Of a stretch of 64,000 bases of DNA, positions 1 to 15,300 are shown in pieces. Numbering within the stretch: position 1 is the first letter of the stretch; every line of letters begins with the position of its first letter. The DNA comes from Lethocerus indicus (taxonomy: Eukaryota > Arthropoda > Insecta > Hemiptera > Belostomatidae). The notes beneath the pieces are model-generated. The model did no database searches. It had not been told where the DNA came from and saw only the letters and a program-made list of their open reading frames with translations. The stretch spans positions 8,007,501 to 8,071,500 of the forward strand of contig JACDQD010000102.1 in the NCBI GenBank assembly GCA_019843655.1, written 5' to 3'. Position numbers and translations under genes: made by a program.

Positions 1-3000
1 ACAGATACGCTTCGGTATACGTTCGAATAGAACAACTGGGGAGTGTTTTTGAATAAATTATATTTATTCCGGTATCGCGGCGATCGGATCTGAGGAAGGT
101 ATTGGTCTTGTGGGCGGTGGAAAACCTTCTGGTTCAGCTGTGACCGAGTAAGGGGCCGGGTATGTGAAAGCACTTGTTGTGAAGTGGACGGCTGTTTGTT
201 GCTTGCACACATGCCTCAGCAATCTGGCGTCTCTACTGGCCGCTCGCAGGGCTATTTACGAATTCATTTGTCAAATACCTTTCGCGATTATTTCCGCAAA
301 TAAAAACAGGAGCTGGGCACTTTGGAGAAACTTGGGCGATTGGAGACAATGTAAATAATTCAGCTAATTATCAGCGTATTCAGAATAATGAAATGATTGT
401 TTTATTGAACTCTGACATTTGTCTGAAATTACCGCACCTTGGCGTTGATTTATTATACCGGCATTCTTTGTAGTATATGCTTGCTATATGTGTTTTTGGA
501 AAACCGGCAGAAAAAGTTTGTGCGAATATTTTTTTCCCTCATCGCTGGTTTTAGGAATGCATTGGACACTATCGAAGATATCTCTCTTTTTCACTGTGCT
601 TCGCTCTTTGTTGGCCCAGAGCACTTCCCAGAAGCCGTCAATCGCCTACTTGACCCAATTCCGCGGCACCGCGCTCGGTACTGCCCCGTACTTCTGCTTT
701 ACATCCTCTACTCGACTTGCCTTTGGGGCGTATTACTCGGTGTCGTACAGCGCCGCTCTATGCCGAGTTTAAGGTTCTGTGTCTTTGTGAAATGTTATAA
801 ATGGGTAGACCTCGTTTTATTACTATCGTCATTCCGTTAAAGGACAGCATCAAAATCGGGCGTAAAGTAGGGAACAGCGAGGCATTTCGAAAAAGTAAAA
901 AAACACATAGGATGTAACCAGGTCCATACTATGATCCTTAATTGGCTTAAGGTTCAAATAGTGGTAACATGAATATTATCCATTCCTTTAAAATTGGTGT
1001 CATCTTTTCTGTGATTTTGAAGTTCAGACCCCCTAAATTCTTACTATAAATTAATAAACATATGTCCAACGTACGAGATATTTAAAACTATAATAGCGCA
1101 AATTTTATTATATATTCGATTGTAGCCATAAAGCCTAATGCAAGGACTATGCATAGTTTTTAAATATTATATAAAATAACTGATTAACAATGTCATAATT
1201 ATATGAGACTGTAGAACCAAAAACTGGAAAACAAGGTCGATACAATTTTTATTCTTTTATCTTAATTCGATTTAAACAAAAAAGATAATCAGTTTATTAT
1301 TATTTAATTAGATATTTATGAATTTAATAATATGTTTAATAAAATAATAATAACCGTGGATGGATAATAGTTTTAGCGTGATAGTGCCGGTGCGTTCATA
1401 TTTAATCAAGGTTCCTACACTTGCAAGTCAAGTCCTACAGCGTTCAGCGACCTGAGTGGAGAGGTGTAATTACGTTGCTGATTAAACCTTGGCGAAAATT
1501 TTGATTTAATATTAATAACTAGGATAAAACTGGACGAACGTTAGGAGGTCGAACGTGGGGTAATTAACGGTAACCTGATTCTCGCTGGCAATTTCTACGT
1601 TATTTCTACCCTTGTGCAAAACAGGACCTGTTTGATGAATAAATCAAAATATTGACTTTTATTTATAGATTCTGCCCTTATCGTTTATACATTTCATCTG
1701 GTTAATTGTGTTGAGTACTGCTCCGAAACGTAATAATAATACTTTAGGCTAATGATAATTATTCCGCTAATTTAGCAAAGTCTAAAACCGTCCCTTTTGA
1801 CCGCCACTAGCACAGGAAATGCGGAACTAAAAAGTCACTCTGCCCGCGGTTGTTTCGCCCCTTATGCAAATTCCTGCCTTAAACGGGCCGTATAACCGTT
1901 TAAGAATTATGCAAAACGCTGAACTATACCGTATACTCTCAGGCCGTGCCGTTTGCATTCGGCGGGCATATGCCCCTTCACTTCTACACTCCGCTGTATA
2001 ATTAGACGACGGTCCACACTACCTTCTTCGAGGCCCCAGGCGATTAAACGAGTCACTAATAAGATTCTGTTCAGTAAATAGGTTCAGGAACGATTATCTC
2101 GGCTCACCGACAAAAATAACGAGGATCCATGGCTGCCGATTTTCTCAATTATGAAAGTGATACCGAGATCCTGTTTTAATCGAATGTTAAACCTGTAAAA
2201 TTTTTTTAAATGTAATGTTATGGTTCTCTCGAAAATCTATTTTTCATTTCAGTTCCTTCACTCTTCTGGTGATCACGAGTGAAAGTTTAGCTTTCGACTT
2301 TAGGATTTATAAAACGTAGTAAAAGAAACATGTCTGGAACTTATTTTCTGTGTAAATAAGCGGAATAATTAACAGTGAACACTTTATTTCGCCTTTAAAT
2401 GCGGACGAAGGAAACAGCGGACAAACAAATCCCCCGGGGGGAAAATCCCGTATTCAGACCTGACATTTTTCTTTCCCCATTCACATTTTTCTATTTGTTA
2501 CTTTTTTCCGAGGCTAAAGTTGCCTTGAGATCGGCGAGGGGCGGTCGCATTCCAGCGGTTGATTACTTCCAAAGTACGCCCCATGGAAAAGTTTTACCCA
2601 GCGCTTCCCTTCCGCCTTTCCAGACCCCTCCCAGTCATCGCATCTCACACAATGAAACTTCCAGCAGTGGGCCTCCCTTCTCATCCACGGGGTCTTGTTT
2701 CCCAAAATGGGTCATTTAGACTCTAACCGTTTCATCTAGCCGCAATATTCTTTTCTTTTTTTCCCTCGCCCCCCCCCACATTTACTTTACTTCGATGAGA
2801 AAAAATTCAATCACTCATAACGCCATCCCACCCGGCATTTTACGCGAGTCACTACAGTCGAAAATGTGTACCGCGCCCGGGTAATCTACGAATCAAAATT
2901 ATACAACCTCGAGCCAAAATTGTTTTTCCCAGACGGGGTAATTTACTTTCCCGGGAACCGGCAGATTTTTCATCGCGGGATAAATTGGGGGGTGGGAGGG

Positions 3001-5287
3001 CATTTCCATGATATCGTTTAAAGCGAAAAGTGACTCAGTTCATCCCCCGCGGAAAGTTAATTGGGGAAGGGGCGGCGGGTATCGCGAGGCTACCGGACCA
3101 ATTGGGCAAATAGAAATTCGCTCCCCCCCCCCGACGCCGTACAAGGAATTCTTCTAATTTTCAGGCTCGTTTGATCGGGCGGTATTGGAAACCGATTGGT
3201 GCCGACCTGGGTTTGATTTGATTCTTCTTCCTCTCAACCGTCCCCATTATTATAAGCGGATATCGTGATTGCTTTCAGCCGTTTTATAATAACATTAAAA
3301 TTCGTTCGCCGTAAGCGACTATTTCTGAATTTTTAGGGGGGAACAGACAAATTAAGGAATGGCCCAATCGACATTTCCAATCGTAATTAGTTTTATATAG
3401 TTGATTAAATGTAGAATGTAACAGTTGCCTTCTAACATTTATAGACAATCTCTTTAATACGAATTATTATATATTATCTTTAAATAAATATCAATTATTG
3501 AATATTAGCAACACGAATTTCTCTTGAATGCCGCCATTTTAATAACATGTAGGTCTAATTCGGTTATATCATCATATACTTTCAAGCTCCGACGTCCATT
3601 TCGCTTTTCGTTATCGGGAGATATTATGTGACTTGGATGGAACGCAAAAATAAATTGTTAAGCCGATGACGGAGGTGGGTACGCTGAGCGTTAAAAGGAG
3701 CCCGAGTAGGATAGGAAAAATTTATCATTCGGAGAAAAATTCAAAAAGGATCAAATGTGTCGATTTTCGGGGCGTGAAAAGGGCCCCTCGGTCCGTTGCG
3801 TTTTCGCATGGCCAGAATTTCCAGTGGCCGCCTCTATCTGCAACACCCTCGGAAGGGGCAGACTGCTACCCATGAGATTTTATCAGGGCCCTTCTACACG
3901 GAGAAGTGCAAATATTTCGTAAAAAGAGACGACGGAAAAAGGGGAAAATGGTGCCTTGAAGGGGCCAGCCAGCGACTATTGATGGGGTCGCCGCCGCCGC
4001 CGCCTCGACCAGACGGAAATTCAACGAAATGGACCTTCATTTAATTCACCGCACCAAAGAAGGGACTTGATGCTTTCTTATAAAACTGTTCTTCGATTCT
4101 AATTAAGAACGTTCATGCAACAGAAAGCAAACTGAGTGAACAGCTAAGCGAACGAAAAAATATCTCTCATTCCCTAAGGTAATTGCTTCGGTGCGGTCTC
4201 TGATTCCCTTTTCCGTGCTTTATTCTATCGCAGTTTAGTTGTATTATACCAATTTCTCAAACTAACTGAAGGAAACATTTTTCAATCAGTTTTTGAATGC
4301 GAACAAATTGTGAACAGTCCGATATTAGCACTTAAGACTGAACTTCTTATGTCTAATGTTCTTAAAACTGTTTATTCTTCAAATTGAACTAGGTTTTTAA
4401 GCAGTCCTTACGCAAAAAGTACGAACATGTTTCACACATTTGTTACATATAACTCCAATAAATATACTATTACGATTTTCTCATCATCGCTAAAATATAC
4501 ATTTAATCCACGCGACGTCCATTAAACGTGGTCAATTCTACGTAAAGGAATAATAGGTATACTTCGTTAATGTCATTTTATTTCGTTTTTCGGGGCGGTA
4601 TGACAAATTCAATGTCACCGGGTTGCGTGTACAACGAAATCCCGTATTTTTGGCCCCTTCCCCCTTTATTTCTATCGCATAAATCATTCGAACGGTCTGT
4701 CCTTCTCTGGGGATTTTCAAGTAACACGGAAACCCCGTCGTGTACCATTATTATTGAGACCGCGACATTCAAAGCGTGGCGGACCTACTTTAATTTAAAC
4801 CAATCTCCGGTCGCACGCTACACATTTTTTAAATTTTATATTATATTTTATTTATATACGAGAGAAATCACATCGTACGATATAATTACAGATTTCTGAT
4901 CTGCTTAACTTAATTTATGCTACCAGGATATTTACTGTTTAATTAGATTAATACTATTTCGATTGCTTCCTGTTAATCAGGTTCAGTAGTGAACCGGGCC
5001 GCGGGTGTCCTCTTAAAGTTCGGATAAACGAGTGTCGATACGAACTGTATTCTTCTAGCGATCGAATAAAGTGCTGCCGGCGGACGTGTATGGCAATTCG
5101 ACAGTGTTGTCTGGTGGGAAAGTTCAAAGGCTTCGTATCAAAGGCACGTTGTCAAATTTAAATTAGACTACTACAGCCCGGCAATACCCCGTGGGCCGAT
5201 CGAAGTGACGATCGGCGGTGTATTAGCATTGGCGGCGGATTAATTATATAGAGGGTGACAGTCAGTTAACAGGGAGTTAAGTGAGGA

Positions 5288-5289
<2 letters not shown>

Positions 5290-5336
<47 letters not shown>
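5290..5336. repeat. (GT)23 microsatellite
   Basis: An uninterrupted GT dinucleotide run of 46-47 bp. Confidence 0.97.
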
Positions 5337-5338
<2 letters not shown>

Positions 5339-8300
5339 CTCACCCCTAAACAGCCCCCCGGGGCTCCGCTTTTGATTCTGTCTCCTTGTTTCCTTCTCAA
5401 AGTGGAGAAATTCTCAGCGCCCATTCTTTAAATATTACAGAATGCACTCCGAAAGGCAGAAGAATAACGGTTCCGCCGATTGCAAGCGAGACCAAATTTA
5501 TTTTCACTTTATGTTGAATTCTGGTTGTTCGTTGATTTACAAAGGGGGCGGACTCTGCAGGACTCAGTCTGATTTAATGAACTGCGGATTAAGAAGGCCC
5601 TTCCTCTATATTGTTTGAGAGCTTAACAGTAATTCCTACTTTGTATCTATGGTTCAGCTCTGATTGCTACATCCAAAATCGAACTATTTTGGACATGATT
5701 GCAGACAGCTCTGAGCCAGAAACAGCAGATTCACCCATGTATCTTTTGCGTGCCAGGAAAGTTTTGCAAAGAGAAATAGGATTTTCTAAGCCAATGAATT
5801 ACACCTAAATACCGGAGGCCGATGTCAATCGAACCGTTAAGACCCCGTAGCAACAGGTTGAACTGTCGTGGGTCTAGGGTTTCTTAATTACTTAATAAAA
5901 CGTCTTTCTTAGGGTTTACTTTAAACTGACTTAATGGCTAGTGGGTAAATCATTTACAAATATCGCACTGAGCTGTTGTAAATGTGGGTTGATTAATAGG
6001 GTTTTACCTTTGATGTTAATCTATTAATACGATCTTTTCATGGGGATGTTTATTTTCCGAATTGAACTCAAAATATTTTTCGGCTCTTTAGTACAAATAA
6101 ACTTAAGGGTTTCTAAAGAAATAACCATTAAGAGTAAAAATAATATTTAGCAACATAGTAATTTGGATAATAAGAAAGCACTCAGTCTTTCATTATACCC
6201 TGGTATTATATTTCAACGCATTAACGTTTACTGTTGTAGTTTTCATGTGTGTGTGGGCCGCTTTCGGGCCAACTCCTCTCGCAATCGTGTTCAATTTTAT
6301 GGCTCTTCAGAAACTTCAATAGCAGTAATTCTGCCGAAATCACATAATGCGCTGAACACTCAACAGGCCGGTAGCAATTAAAGTCCTATAATTTTATGCT
6401 GTGAACTCGGTGACAAAGCACAAATCTTGGTGATAACAACACATCTAATCTGCGGCCGCATACGGAATAAACTTATGATTTACGAGAAACAAAATAATTG
6501 AGATTCAACAATTTTATATCCGAATTAATGAACTATACTAATTTTTATTTGTATTTCACGATCGGGTGCATTCTTTTACCGGCGGTTTTAATATTTACCG
6601 TCTGTTCAATTAATTCATTCCCTTCTAAAATTGGTCTCATCTGCCAGCCGGCAGATTTATCGCCGAGGGAAAATTAATTATGTGTTAGTCAGGTACCGCG
6701 AATCGCACAGGAATTTAATTATACACGGCCAACACTAAATGAAACAATTATCGGCCCTGTTAATATTTTATTTGTAGTTGAGGCGAGGCGGAAACACTAA
6801 CACTACACTGTTTCACCATCGGTTGTTTTCATTTGTTTAGTTGCACGATTCAATAATTGCGGAAGTGGAGAATATGGGGTTGCGCCACCCCCCGGGCTGA
6901 ATTCCAACTTTAATCAGTGTTCCCCTCCGAACGTTTATTTATATCAACAATCCCGTCTCTGAACACTGAACATAATATACCCGGGAATGAGCTCAATAAA
7001 ATATTCTATTTTGAAATATGTTGAGGTTCGTCGGATCACGAATAGCCGGGTATCAAACGCGGCAAGCGCAATTAAATTAGCAATGAATTGTAAAATATAT
7101 ATCTTGCTTTGATATTTTTAAATCAATTAACTGACATTCAAAAATAATTGATATTGTCCGGATAATAGTCACTTAATAATAATGAATCAATTGTAGGTTT
7201 CGTTTTTCATTTGTCGACTGGGCGTTGAATGAATATACGACGAAACTCTAAATGCTCATGAATGGCGTTTCATGACCCAGCCCGTTATAGAACGGTTTTT
7301 ATTGACTCCGATTTCAGAATATGAAACGAATCAACCTGTTGATGGCGCTCATTGAAATGTACCAGTCGTTTGAAATGAATCGTCAATTTCCAATATGAAT
7401 TTAAGAAAAGGAACGTGTTCGGGAAAACAAAGAGGCGCCCTCACACCGAAGCACTCACGAGCGAAATTTGATTTAAATTTCAGAAATAAATTTTGTTCCT
7501 TGCAACAAGTATTGCTGTCGTCGAGTTACCTATAACTATTCAAATAGTTAAGTCCTAACTCTGTAGTTGTTTTTGCGTTTAATTTCTGTAGGAGGAAGGA
7601 TAACGGCGAGCATTGTAAACGTCCTTACGGTCATAAAGGAAGGTGAGCCCTCATTGAAGGTGTCTGTCGTCGCTATCATCGCAGTGAAATTTTGGCTTCA
7701 CGACCATTTCGGTCTCCGTCGATTTATTTACATCGTCCCAACTTGAACAAGTATTCGGAGAACGTAAATTCGTTTGGAGGCCCATATAAATAGGATACTT
7801 AACAGAGAGGATTGGACCAAGAGGGAGTGTTCGGTCCCTCTGCCTATTGGTTTCATCAATAGCGGTCGGGGTTTTGGCGCCGACAATAGCGACTGCGGAC
7901 GGGGCGGCCACCCCAATGAATTTTAATTACATCCTCCCCTGCTCGCCGCCCGCCCCCAACCCCCGTACCCCCCGAGGGCGCAGCTGTGTGAGTCCGTCTG
8001 GGCCAAAAAGATATTTTATACCATTGTCGGCTGGGCCCTATGTTTGCTGTACGGGACCCAACTCTATTTAGCACGCCGCATCAATACCAACACGCGTGAG
8101 TCACATACGCACATATACGACCCGGACCACAAATAAGAGTTTCCTTAGAAACTTTTATGATATTTTCCAGTCCCCTATTCACAACTTAGTGCAAACTTTT
8201 CAGTTCATTAGTATAACATTTTCTAATAGATGCACAATTTATAATAACGCAAATAACGGACACAGAAAGTTAAAAATATTCGAGTACAGAATTCCTTTTT

Positions 8301-9280
8301 CCCTATTACTGTTGGAACATCTTTACGTACGAATAATGTTACATATGCTCTTTAATATGACATTTAAATGATGCTTACATTGCATGGCTCGTGCAATTAT
8401 TCCCGTATTTCGGTCGAAGGTAGTTTCATCATCTCCCCAACGTGAGTAGGCACTCCTTTAAAATACAAATATAGAGGCGAACAATGAAAAAAAAATCAGG
8501 GAACTGCGCATGCTGGAAATATTTCTTTATTTTTATTACCAGAAACGCTGCACATTATGTAAAAAAAAATCATTTCTGTTGTAAAATTCTTCTCAGAGTG
8601 ATGCAAACTTTGTTTCCTTACTTAATATCAGCGCAGCACGATATTACCCCTAAACAGACGTACTCTCTTGCGGTGAAAAGTAATTTCCGTTATGAATTCA
8701 GTCATTCATAAATTATTTCCCGGTTTTGTTCAAAAAAATAAATAAATTTCTAAATAAGACTGAATTTCAGGCACAGAGACTGGGTTCCAACTGCCCCTTC
8801 TAACGAAGCCCCTTCAACAAGTGGATGATAATGAGCCGTCGCCATGGCGGCTCGGCCGTGGATATTTTTATCTATCTCCCTCCCTGTGTAAATGTCCCGC
8901 CGGAATGTTTAATGTATTATTTGACGACAGGGAGGACTCTTTTGAGAATGTTATAAAAACATTTTACTTTGTATTTTCATTCCCTCCCAAGCGATTACCA
9001 AATAGCAATAACGGTAACGAAATTCATGAATGGCATTTAAGAGTTGAATTATTCATGCAGACAATTTATGATTGTTTAGGAAGAAGTCCCGAGGAATTAG
9101 CGTTTCCGGTACGAAATGAATAATTAAACGAATTGAGCGTCGTAACTAAAGAACTCGACAGTAATTTAGAATTTTCATTGCTTCCGCTTGTTACGTGCAA
9201 GGTGATTTCAGGCCTAAATAACTCTATTTCTCTCTAGTCGCATAAGTTATTATTATTATTATCATACATCCATAAAGAGA

Positions 9281-9283
<3 letters not shown>

Positions 9284-9321
<38 letters not shown>
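9284..9321. repeat. (AT)19 microsatellite
   Basis: An uninterrupted AT run, preceded by a short TTA trinucleotide run at about 9247-9262. Confidence 0.95.
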
Positions 9322-9324
<3 letters not shown>

Positions 9325-12300
9325 ACAGATATTAAATAAATAACAGATGCTTAACCCATACAACTTTTTCCGGAAAGAGTTCTCAGGGGCACAAGCGCCC
9401 CTCCCTCCTACACACCACATGAGTATTCACATTACTCTCTCCGGTCCCATATCCGTCCCTATTGCTCGACAGGGACGCGTTACAATATGGGAAAATATAT
9501 CGTCGAACGTATATTTCCCCCGCTAAATGTACAATTCGAACCGAACCGAGTTCCTCCAGTTCTCCCGTCCCCCAGTCGAAAATATACCCTGAGAGAATTT
9601 TCAGATTTAATAAGCTCCTATTCGACCCGGCCCTGCTGTGTGTTATCCACCCGAGTGGTCGGTAACCTGCTGACATTTTTGCCACAACCTTTTAGAGCTC
9701 CGGCTCGCAGTTAACGAGATACCGTGAAGAGATGTGGATTCAATAACAGCAAAAAGGACCGAGGTGAAATAATAAATTGTCGCCCATTTTGTTTATCTAT
9801 TTTTCTGTAAGTTCATAAAGACAGCAGTCAATAAACTGAGCACCAAATTCCGACCTCTTGAACGATACAAAGTAACAAAGATTTGATGACGGCGCCATCA
9901 AAAGTTCAGATCGTAAAAATTTCACTTGGCGTACGGGTTGATTTATTTCAGTAGTTTATCGGTTTCATCTAAAACCTATTTCCCCCAATTTCCAAATCCA
10001 AAACTACGGGTAAATTTCAGCAGAACACAAAACGTTAATTTTCGTTCGTTTAACGGACTACTGTAAATACCGATTAATTTCGCTAATATCGTAAAACAGA
10101 ATTCCTACTACGCATCCTTAAATACATGAAAATTGCAATTTAACACTTGCACGAATCACTCATACTGTTTTTCTCATTAGCGATTATTCGGATCTGCCAT
10201 TAGCTGTAGTCTTTTTGTTAGTTCCAATATTCATTCTCGCTCTCAATAGTCAGTTGTGAAAAAGAAAATCCCCTAAATTACCAATATTTTATGGTTTTCC
10301 ATACTTAATATATTGATTTTTAAGACCAAACAAAATCTGCTTTCGACTCTTGGACTGTAGTCCTTGTTCGGGCCGAGGGGCATGTTAAATCCATCCCCCA
10401 CCAGCTTGTTTACTTCTTGCGGGCGGTTTTGTCCTGCGAAGATTGAAAACGCTATTAGGCGTGGCAGGTTAGCTCCGTTTTTCTCACTTAGCGGCGGCCC
10501 ACCTTTAATTTATTAGAGGCAAGGAACGGAAAGGGGAATTTTTTCCTACTTTTCTTTTTTATAATTTTATACGTCAGTTTCAAAAGAATATAATTTTTTT
10601 AACCGCGGTACCCTGTCTTCGTTTTTCTAGGGTGCGGTTGTAAATTCATAGACGGAAGCGCAGCGACACTGCCGCTGTGATCAAAATATGTTTAATTCTG
10701 CTTCCGTCCCGAAAAAATGCTGAGAACTGTTAAAATATTACAATTTAATAACGGGAAATGGAGCAGTAAAATCTAACCACCTGGTTCTTCGTTGAATATA
10801 ATGGGATCGTGTTACCGTCCCAACCGTGCGGCTTTTTATTTAAATTAAATAGAATGTGTCCAATTATTTCTTATAAACAAAAGGTAGCGAATTTCCCCGT
10901 CTCCGACGTTTTCAGCTACTTAACCAGAATGGAACTACTTAATCTATCGTTAGATTGTCGACAATAATGCTGTCCTGTTACATATCGCCGAAAATAAGTT
11001 GGGATTATGATATAACCACTGAAAAAACTAACATTGTGTACTGTTATTTATTTATGAAACGGACAAGGGTTTTGGTAAAATGCCTTCATTTATATCCAAG
11101 TGTGTCTATCTTCGTGTTGCGAATATAATAATATATTGCTTTGTCGACACTCTACACATAAATTATGATACCCATTTCTATGTAAATGACATCTTGTTTG
11201 AACACTGTACGACACTGATGGAGTGTGACTTTCGATTGGTTCGTAAAACACGGACCTTCCCCTTTCTTCGCCGTCCTCAGCGACGTCGCGCGCCGTATGA
11301 GAAATGATATCGCTATATTTAAATGCCCGGTGTAAAACTCGTAAAAATATAAATGCCGCGGGGTTTTCGTTCTTCGATCTATTTGTAGTCAACGCGGCTC
11401 GTGTTTCAGAACTTTTCGAGTTATAGTCTTACGTGCCGGCGACGCGCGTCACCCCAGAGACGTTTTCACAACGTTGAAAATTTTACGTTTCAAACACTTC
11501 GATTTAAACAGTGCAATTGACTTTCTGCATTATCTCGTTGGAACGACATATTCATTGCATATCATTAATGGAAGAGCCTTGGTAATGGGGTCTATTATTT
11601 CTAGCAGTTTCATAAAATTAAAAGGTATGCATGAATTTAAATTGAAGTTGGCTGTTCGGGTTCAGTATAACTTCAGCTTGCGAAAAGTTATAGAGGTTCC
11701 TGGTCTATAAGAAAGTTCTACTATGCTATCGGTTTATAATTAATTTGTAAAATCAATGTGCCTTGGGAATAACGACATTTATATATAATAATGAAACAAC
11801 AGACACAGTATCGAATTATATAAACGGGGACAAATACAAATTCTTTGTGTCGCTTCCATAATATAGTTACATTTGATTTCACGAGACGACTGTTCAAAAT
11901 TTTTAAAGCATATATGGGAATGAACATAAATTGTTTAATGATTCAAGCCACGGGACAAATCCAATTAATTATGCCCGTTTAATCAAAGCAATCGTTAAAT
12001 ACTTCATTTGGGAATTTCGAAATTAAAAGCTCTGTACGCGGTGTTTAATTATCCAACAAATTGGTCCAGCTAAAACGCCTTCGTTTCCAATGCAATTAAA
12101 ATTTTAATTATCATTGAAAATAACCCAGCTTCTATTACAGTTATTTGGGACCATTGGGCGCTGTGATTTACCTGTGAATTAGAAGCGATATCCTGAACGA
12201 AGAATATTGAATTTTGTTTCCTCTATAAGTGCACTTAGTTAAAATAATAATTTTTGTAAGCTGAATATGTAGCAATAAGCCTAAAATATATACACAAATC

Positions 12301-15300
12301 AACCTCTTTATTGATCAATAATTGATATATTAAAATCATTACATATTTATGAATCGTGCGTAAATTAGAACAAATCTACTTTGCGTTGTTGCACACGTTT
12401 TAATATAAATAGGAGAAAATATTCAATAAGTCCAAGTATTGCGTTTTGAAGAAATGTATTTCTTTTCTATCTAGAATTTTCATAGATTTTGTGGGGCGGG
12501 ATAGCGACACACCCTCCGGGCTGAGGCCAACTTGACTGAAGCTCAAAGTTACAGCTTGTTTCACGTATCTCTTTTTCATGTAGCATTTGACATATACTCG
12601 GTGAACCGACAATACGTCTCCTGCATGTCAACGATAGTTTTTGATTTCTTTTCAAGCTTCAACTTCCTAAACTCAAGACTTCCTCCTTGCGACGCAATCT
12701 TCTTCTGAATTGACTGGATTTTGTTTGTCCTATCTTCTCCATAAAAACTATAGCGAATCAGACTACTAGGTTTCTATGAATCTTCGGCGGTAAATACTTA
12801 GTTTAAATATTTAATTGAGTTGTAGGAAATTCATTAGGGAAATATGTTAAAACAGTGGGCTATAGATATAATCTTGAATTATTTTCCTTTCCTTCACCAA
12901 ATTTATTAATCTCAGGGACACTTGTTTTACAGTTTGTGTGAAAAAATTGTATCATCGCGTAATCGATACGTTTCGTATTCATTATGCAGACATTCCGGCG
13001 GGGATGAGGACGTTAGAGTCTTCATTTGACACGTCCAAGAGGGGGAGTCTTTCCGTAATCGAGGTCCGGAGGCGCCTCAATCCTACCCCTTTCCACCCCC
13101 GGCACTTGGGGGACTTGAATTACGGCCCCATCCCCCAACTTCGCAAGCCCCAGACAATAAAACTCTCCGGTCTTTAAATCTCCCCGCGGTCGGCCGGCCG
13201 ATTCCCCACACAGACAGATAAGGGCCGCCGGCACCCTCGTAAAAGTTCGGCAACGCTTAGCACGTTAGTCCGCAGGCCGCCACTTCGGCCCCTCACAAAT
13301 CTCAATTTACGCTCGAGTTTTTGACAGTTGCGAGCATGAAACTGTCCCGATACGAAAGCCCGAAAGCCCGTCCCGATAGCCGGATTATCTGAGACGAGGG
13401 TCGAATTTAAATCGCTCTTAGAGGGCTAAGCTGTCGCCGCGGCGGTTCACGTTTATTGGGACTATCCAGTAATACGAATTTAGATCGGAACATATATTCA
13501 GAAACTGCAACAACAAATCAAACATATCAATTTTGTCTATATAAACTAACAATATCTCGATATGCGGACGATAAGCGGAATATTTACATAAATAGGTCCT
13601 TCGGTTCGCATACATATAATTTGTTACATTGAATACAGCGAACCACACTATATAAAATAAAATATATGTATTATAACGAGTACAAATTAAAATTAATAAA
13701 TAATTCTGGTTTTGAAATCAATCATATCTGCAGTATTGATTTTCATAGTGTACCCACCGGAAACTATTCCCCAATAAAAGTAAACGTGGAATCATTCAAA
13801 TTTTAACGTAGAAGAAGCAGCGCTGTACGCATTGAGGGTCGAATGAAATTCCCGAATTGTGTACAATAGGGAATGTGCAAAGCTCGGTTGGGGTAAAGGT
13901 ACGCAGCAAAAGTAAGAATTAAGTAGAACAACAGCTGTACTTAAAATACGATTAAAGTTTACATGGAGCCAGAAGTAGTCATTACACGCATTTCTCCCTA
14001 CGCGGACAATTAAGAGACATACTCGCCCATTAATTCCCGGTTACACTGTACAAAGCCAAAGTTATTTAAGTCTGGTGACTTATGTTGTACTGCAAAATTA
14101 GCTTAAGTAATGCCTGTATTCGGGCGAAAATTTAATCCGGTTTGACAGGGGATACAGAGAGACGTGCCTTGGGGGTAGGCTAAATTCATAAAGCCGGAAC
14201 AATTAACCGTTGTAGGCGGCGGCGGCGGGGGGTAGCCGTCGGCAGCCAATCAAATTACAGGGGCCGTTCAGCCGGCAACATTAAAACAGTTTACCGGTCC
14301 CTTTTGAAACGCGGAATTCGGAGAAAACATGCGCGCCGACCGCATCAAAGCGAGATAGGACCCCGCCTTGCAACGGCTGACCCAGTTAAACGCGCCCCTC
14401 GGGCGTCAGCCCCGGCCGGACATTGTCAAAGACGTACGCCGTATACAAAGGGGATGAATTGAAATGGGGGCTAGAAATAGAGCCTTTGAGAACGCTACCA
14501 TACCTGATGCCGTATTTCAAAACGGTGTGGGCGTCGTCGATTTATACCTCGGCGGTCGGATCATTTCAAGTCCAGCTCATTGATGTTGGGCAGTCTGGAG
14601 GAACTGAGTTAAATCTAGCCATATACTCCCCATCACAAAACCTCATATCATCTATTACAAACTGTATTCGTTGAATGTAATAGTTTCTTAAACCCTAGTG
14701 TTTTACAGCTTTTCATTTTGAAAAGCTTTCTTTTTGATAGCTCTTTCTACTGCATGTAACAACAAATAACTCAACAAACTAACATACAACTAAAAAAAGT
14801 TTGTGGTCCAATAATAAATATTGTTTTTCACCGCGACGAAGTAATATGCCCGTTACTTCATTTAGGCCATTGACAAAAACTCAAGCGCTGTTTCACAAAA
14901 TTGATTACAGAAACATAAAGCGTTTCATTTTATCATCGGCAAACCTGATCGGCAGTACGAATGATTTTTGTTTGCATTTCTTTATTCCTGATAATGAAGG
15001 GTAATGTTACATCGTGCCCGATGCTGAACACTATCCTAGTCATATTTCACAGTGGTTCTTGTTAGCTTTGTTGTTATAATAATATTTCCAAATATATCTG
15101 TCCAAACATGTATGTATATGTGTTCAAAACCGAACGTACAAATGCCAATTCAAAATACAACAAACTGTCTGTTCGGAAATATAATACCCCTTCGAAAGAT
15201 TAATTATGTGTTCATTCTGACTTGTTCTGCAGAACAAGTACTCATTCGGAAAAACTTTAACTTAAATTGATTTTTTGCCGGTATTTCGTGCAGTAACATT

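Noticed and set aside
439..840. 133-codon open frame with hydrophobic segments
   Set aside because: Two overlapping frames are equally open, no family is recognisable, and there is no splice or start context.
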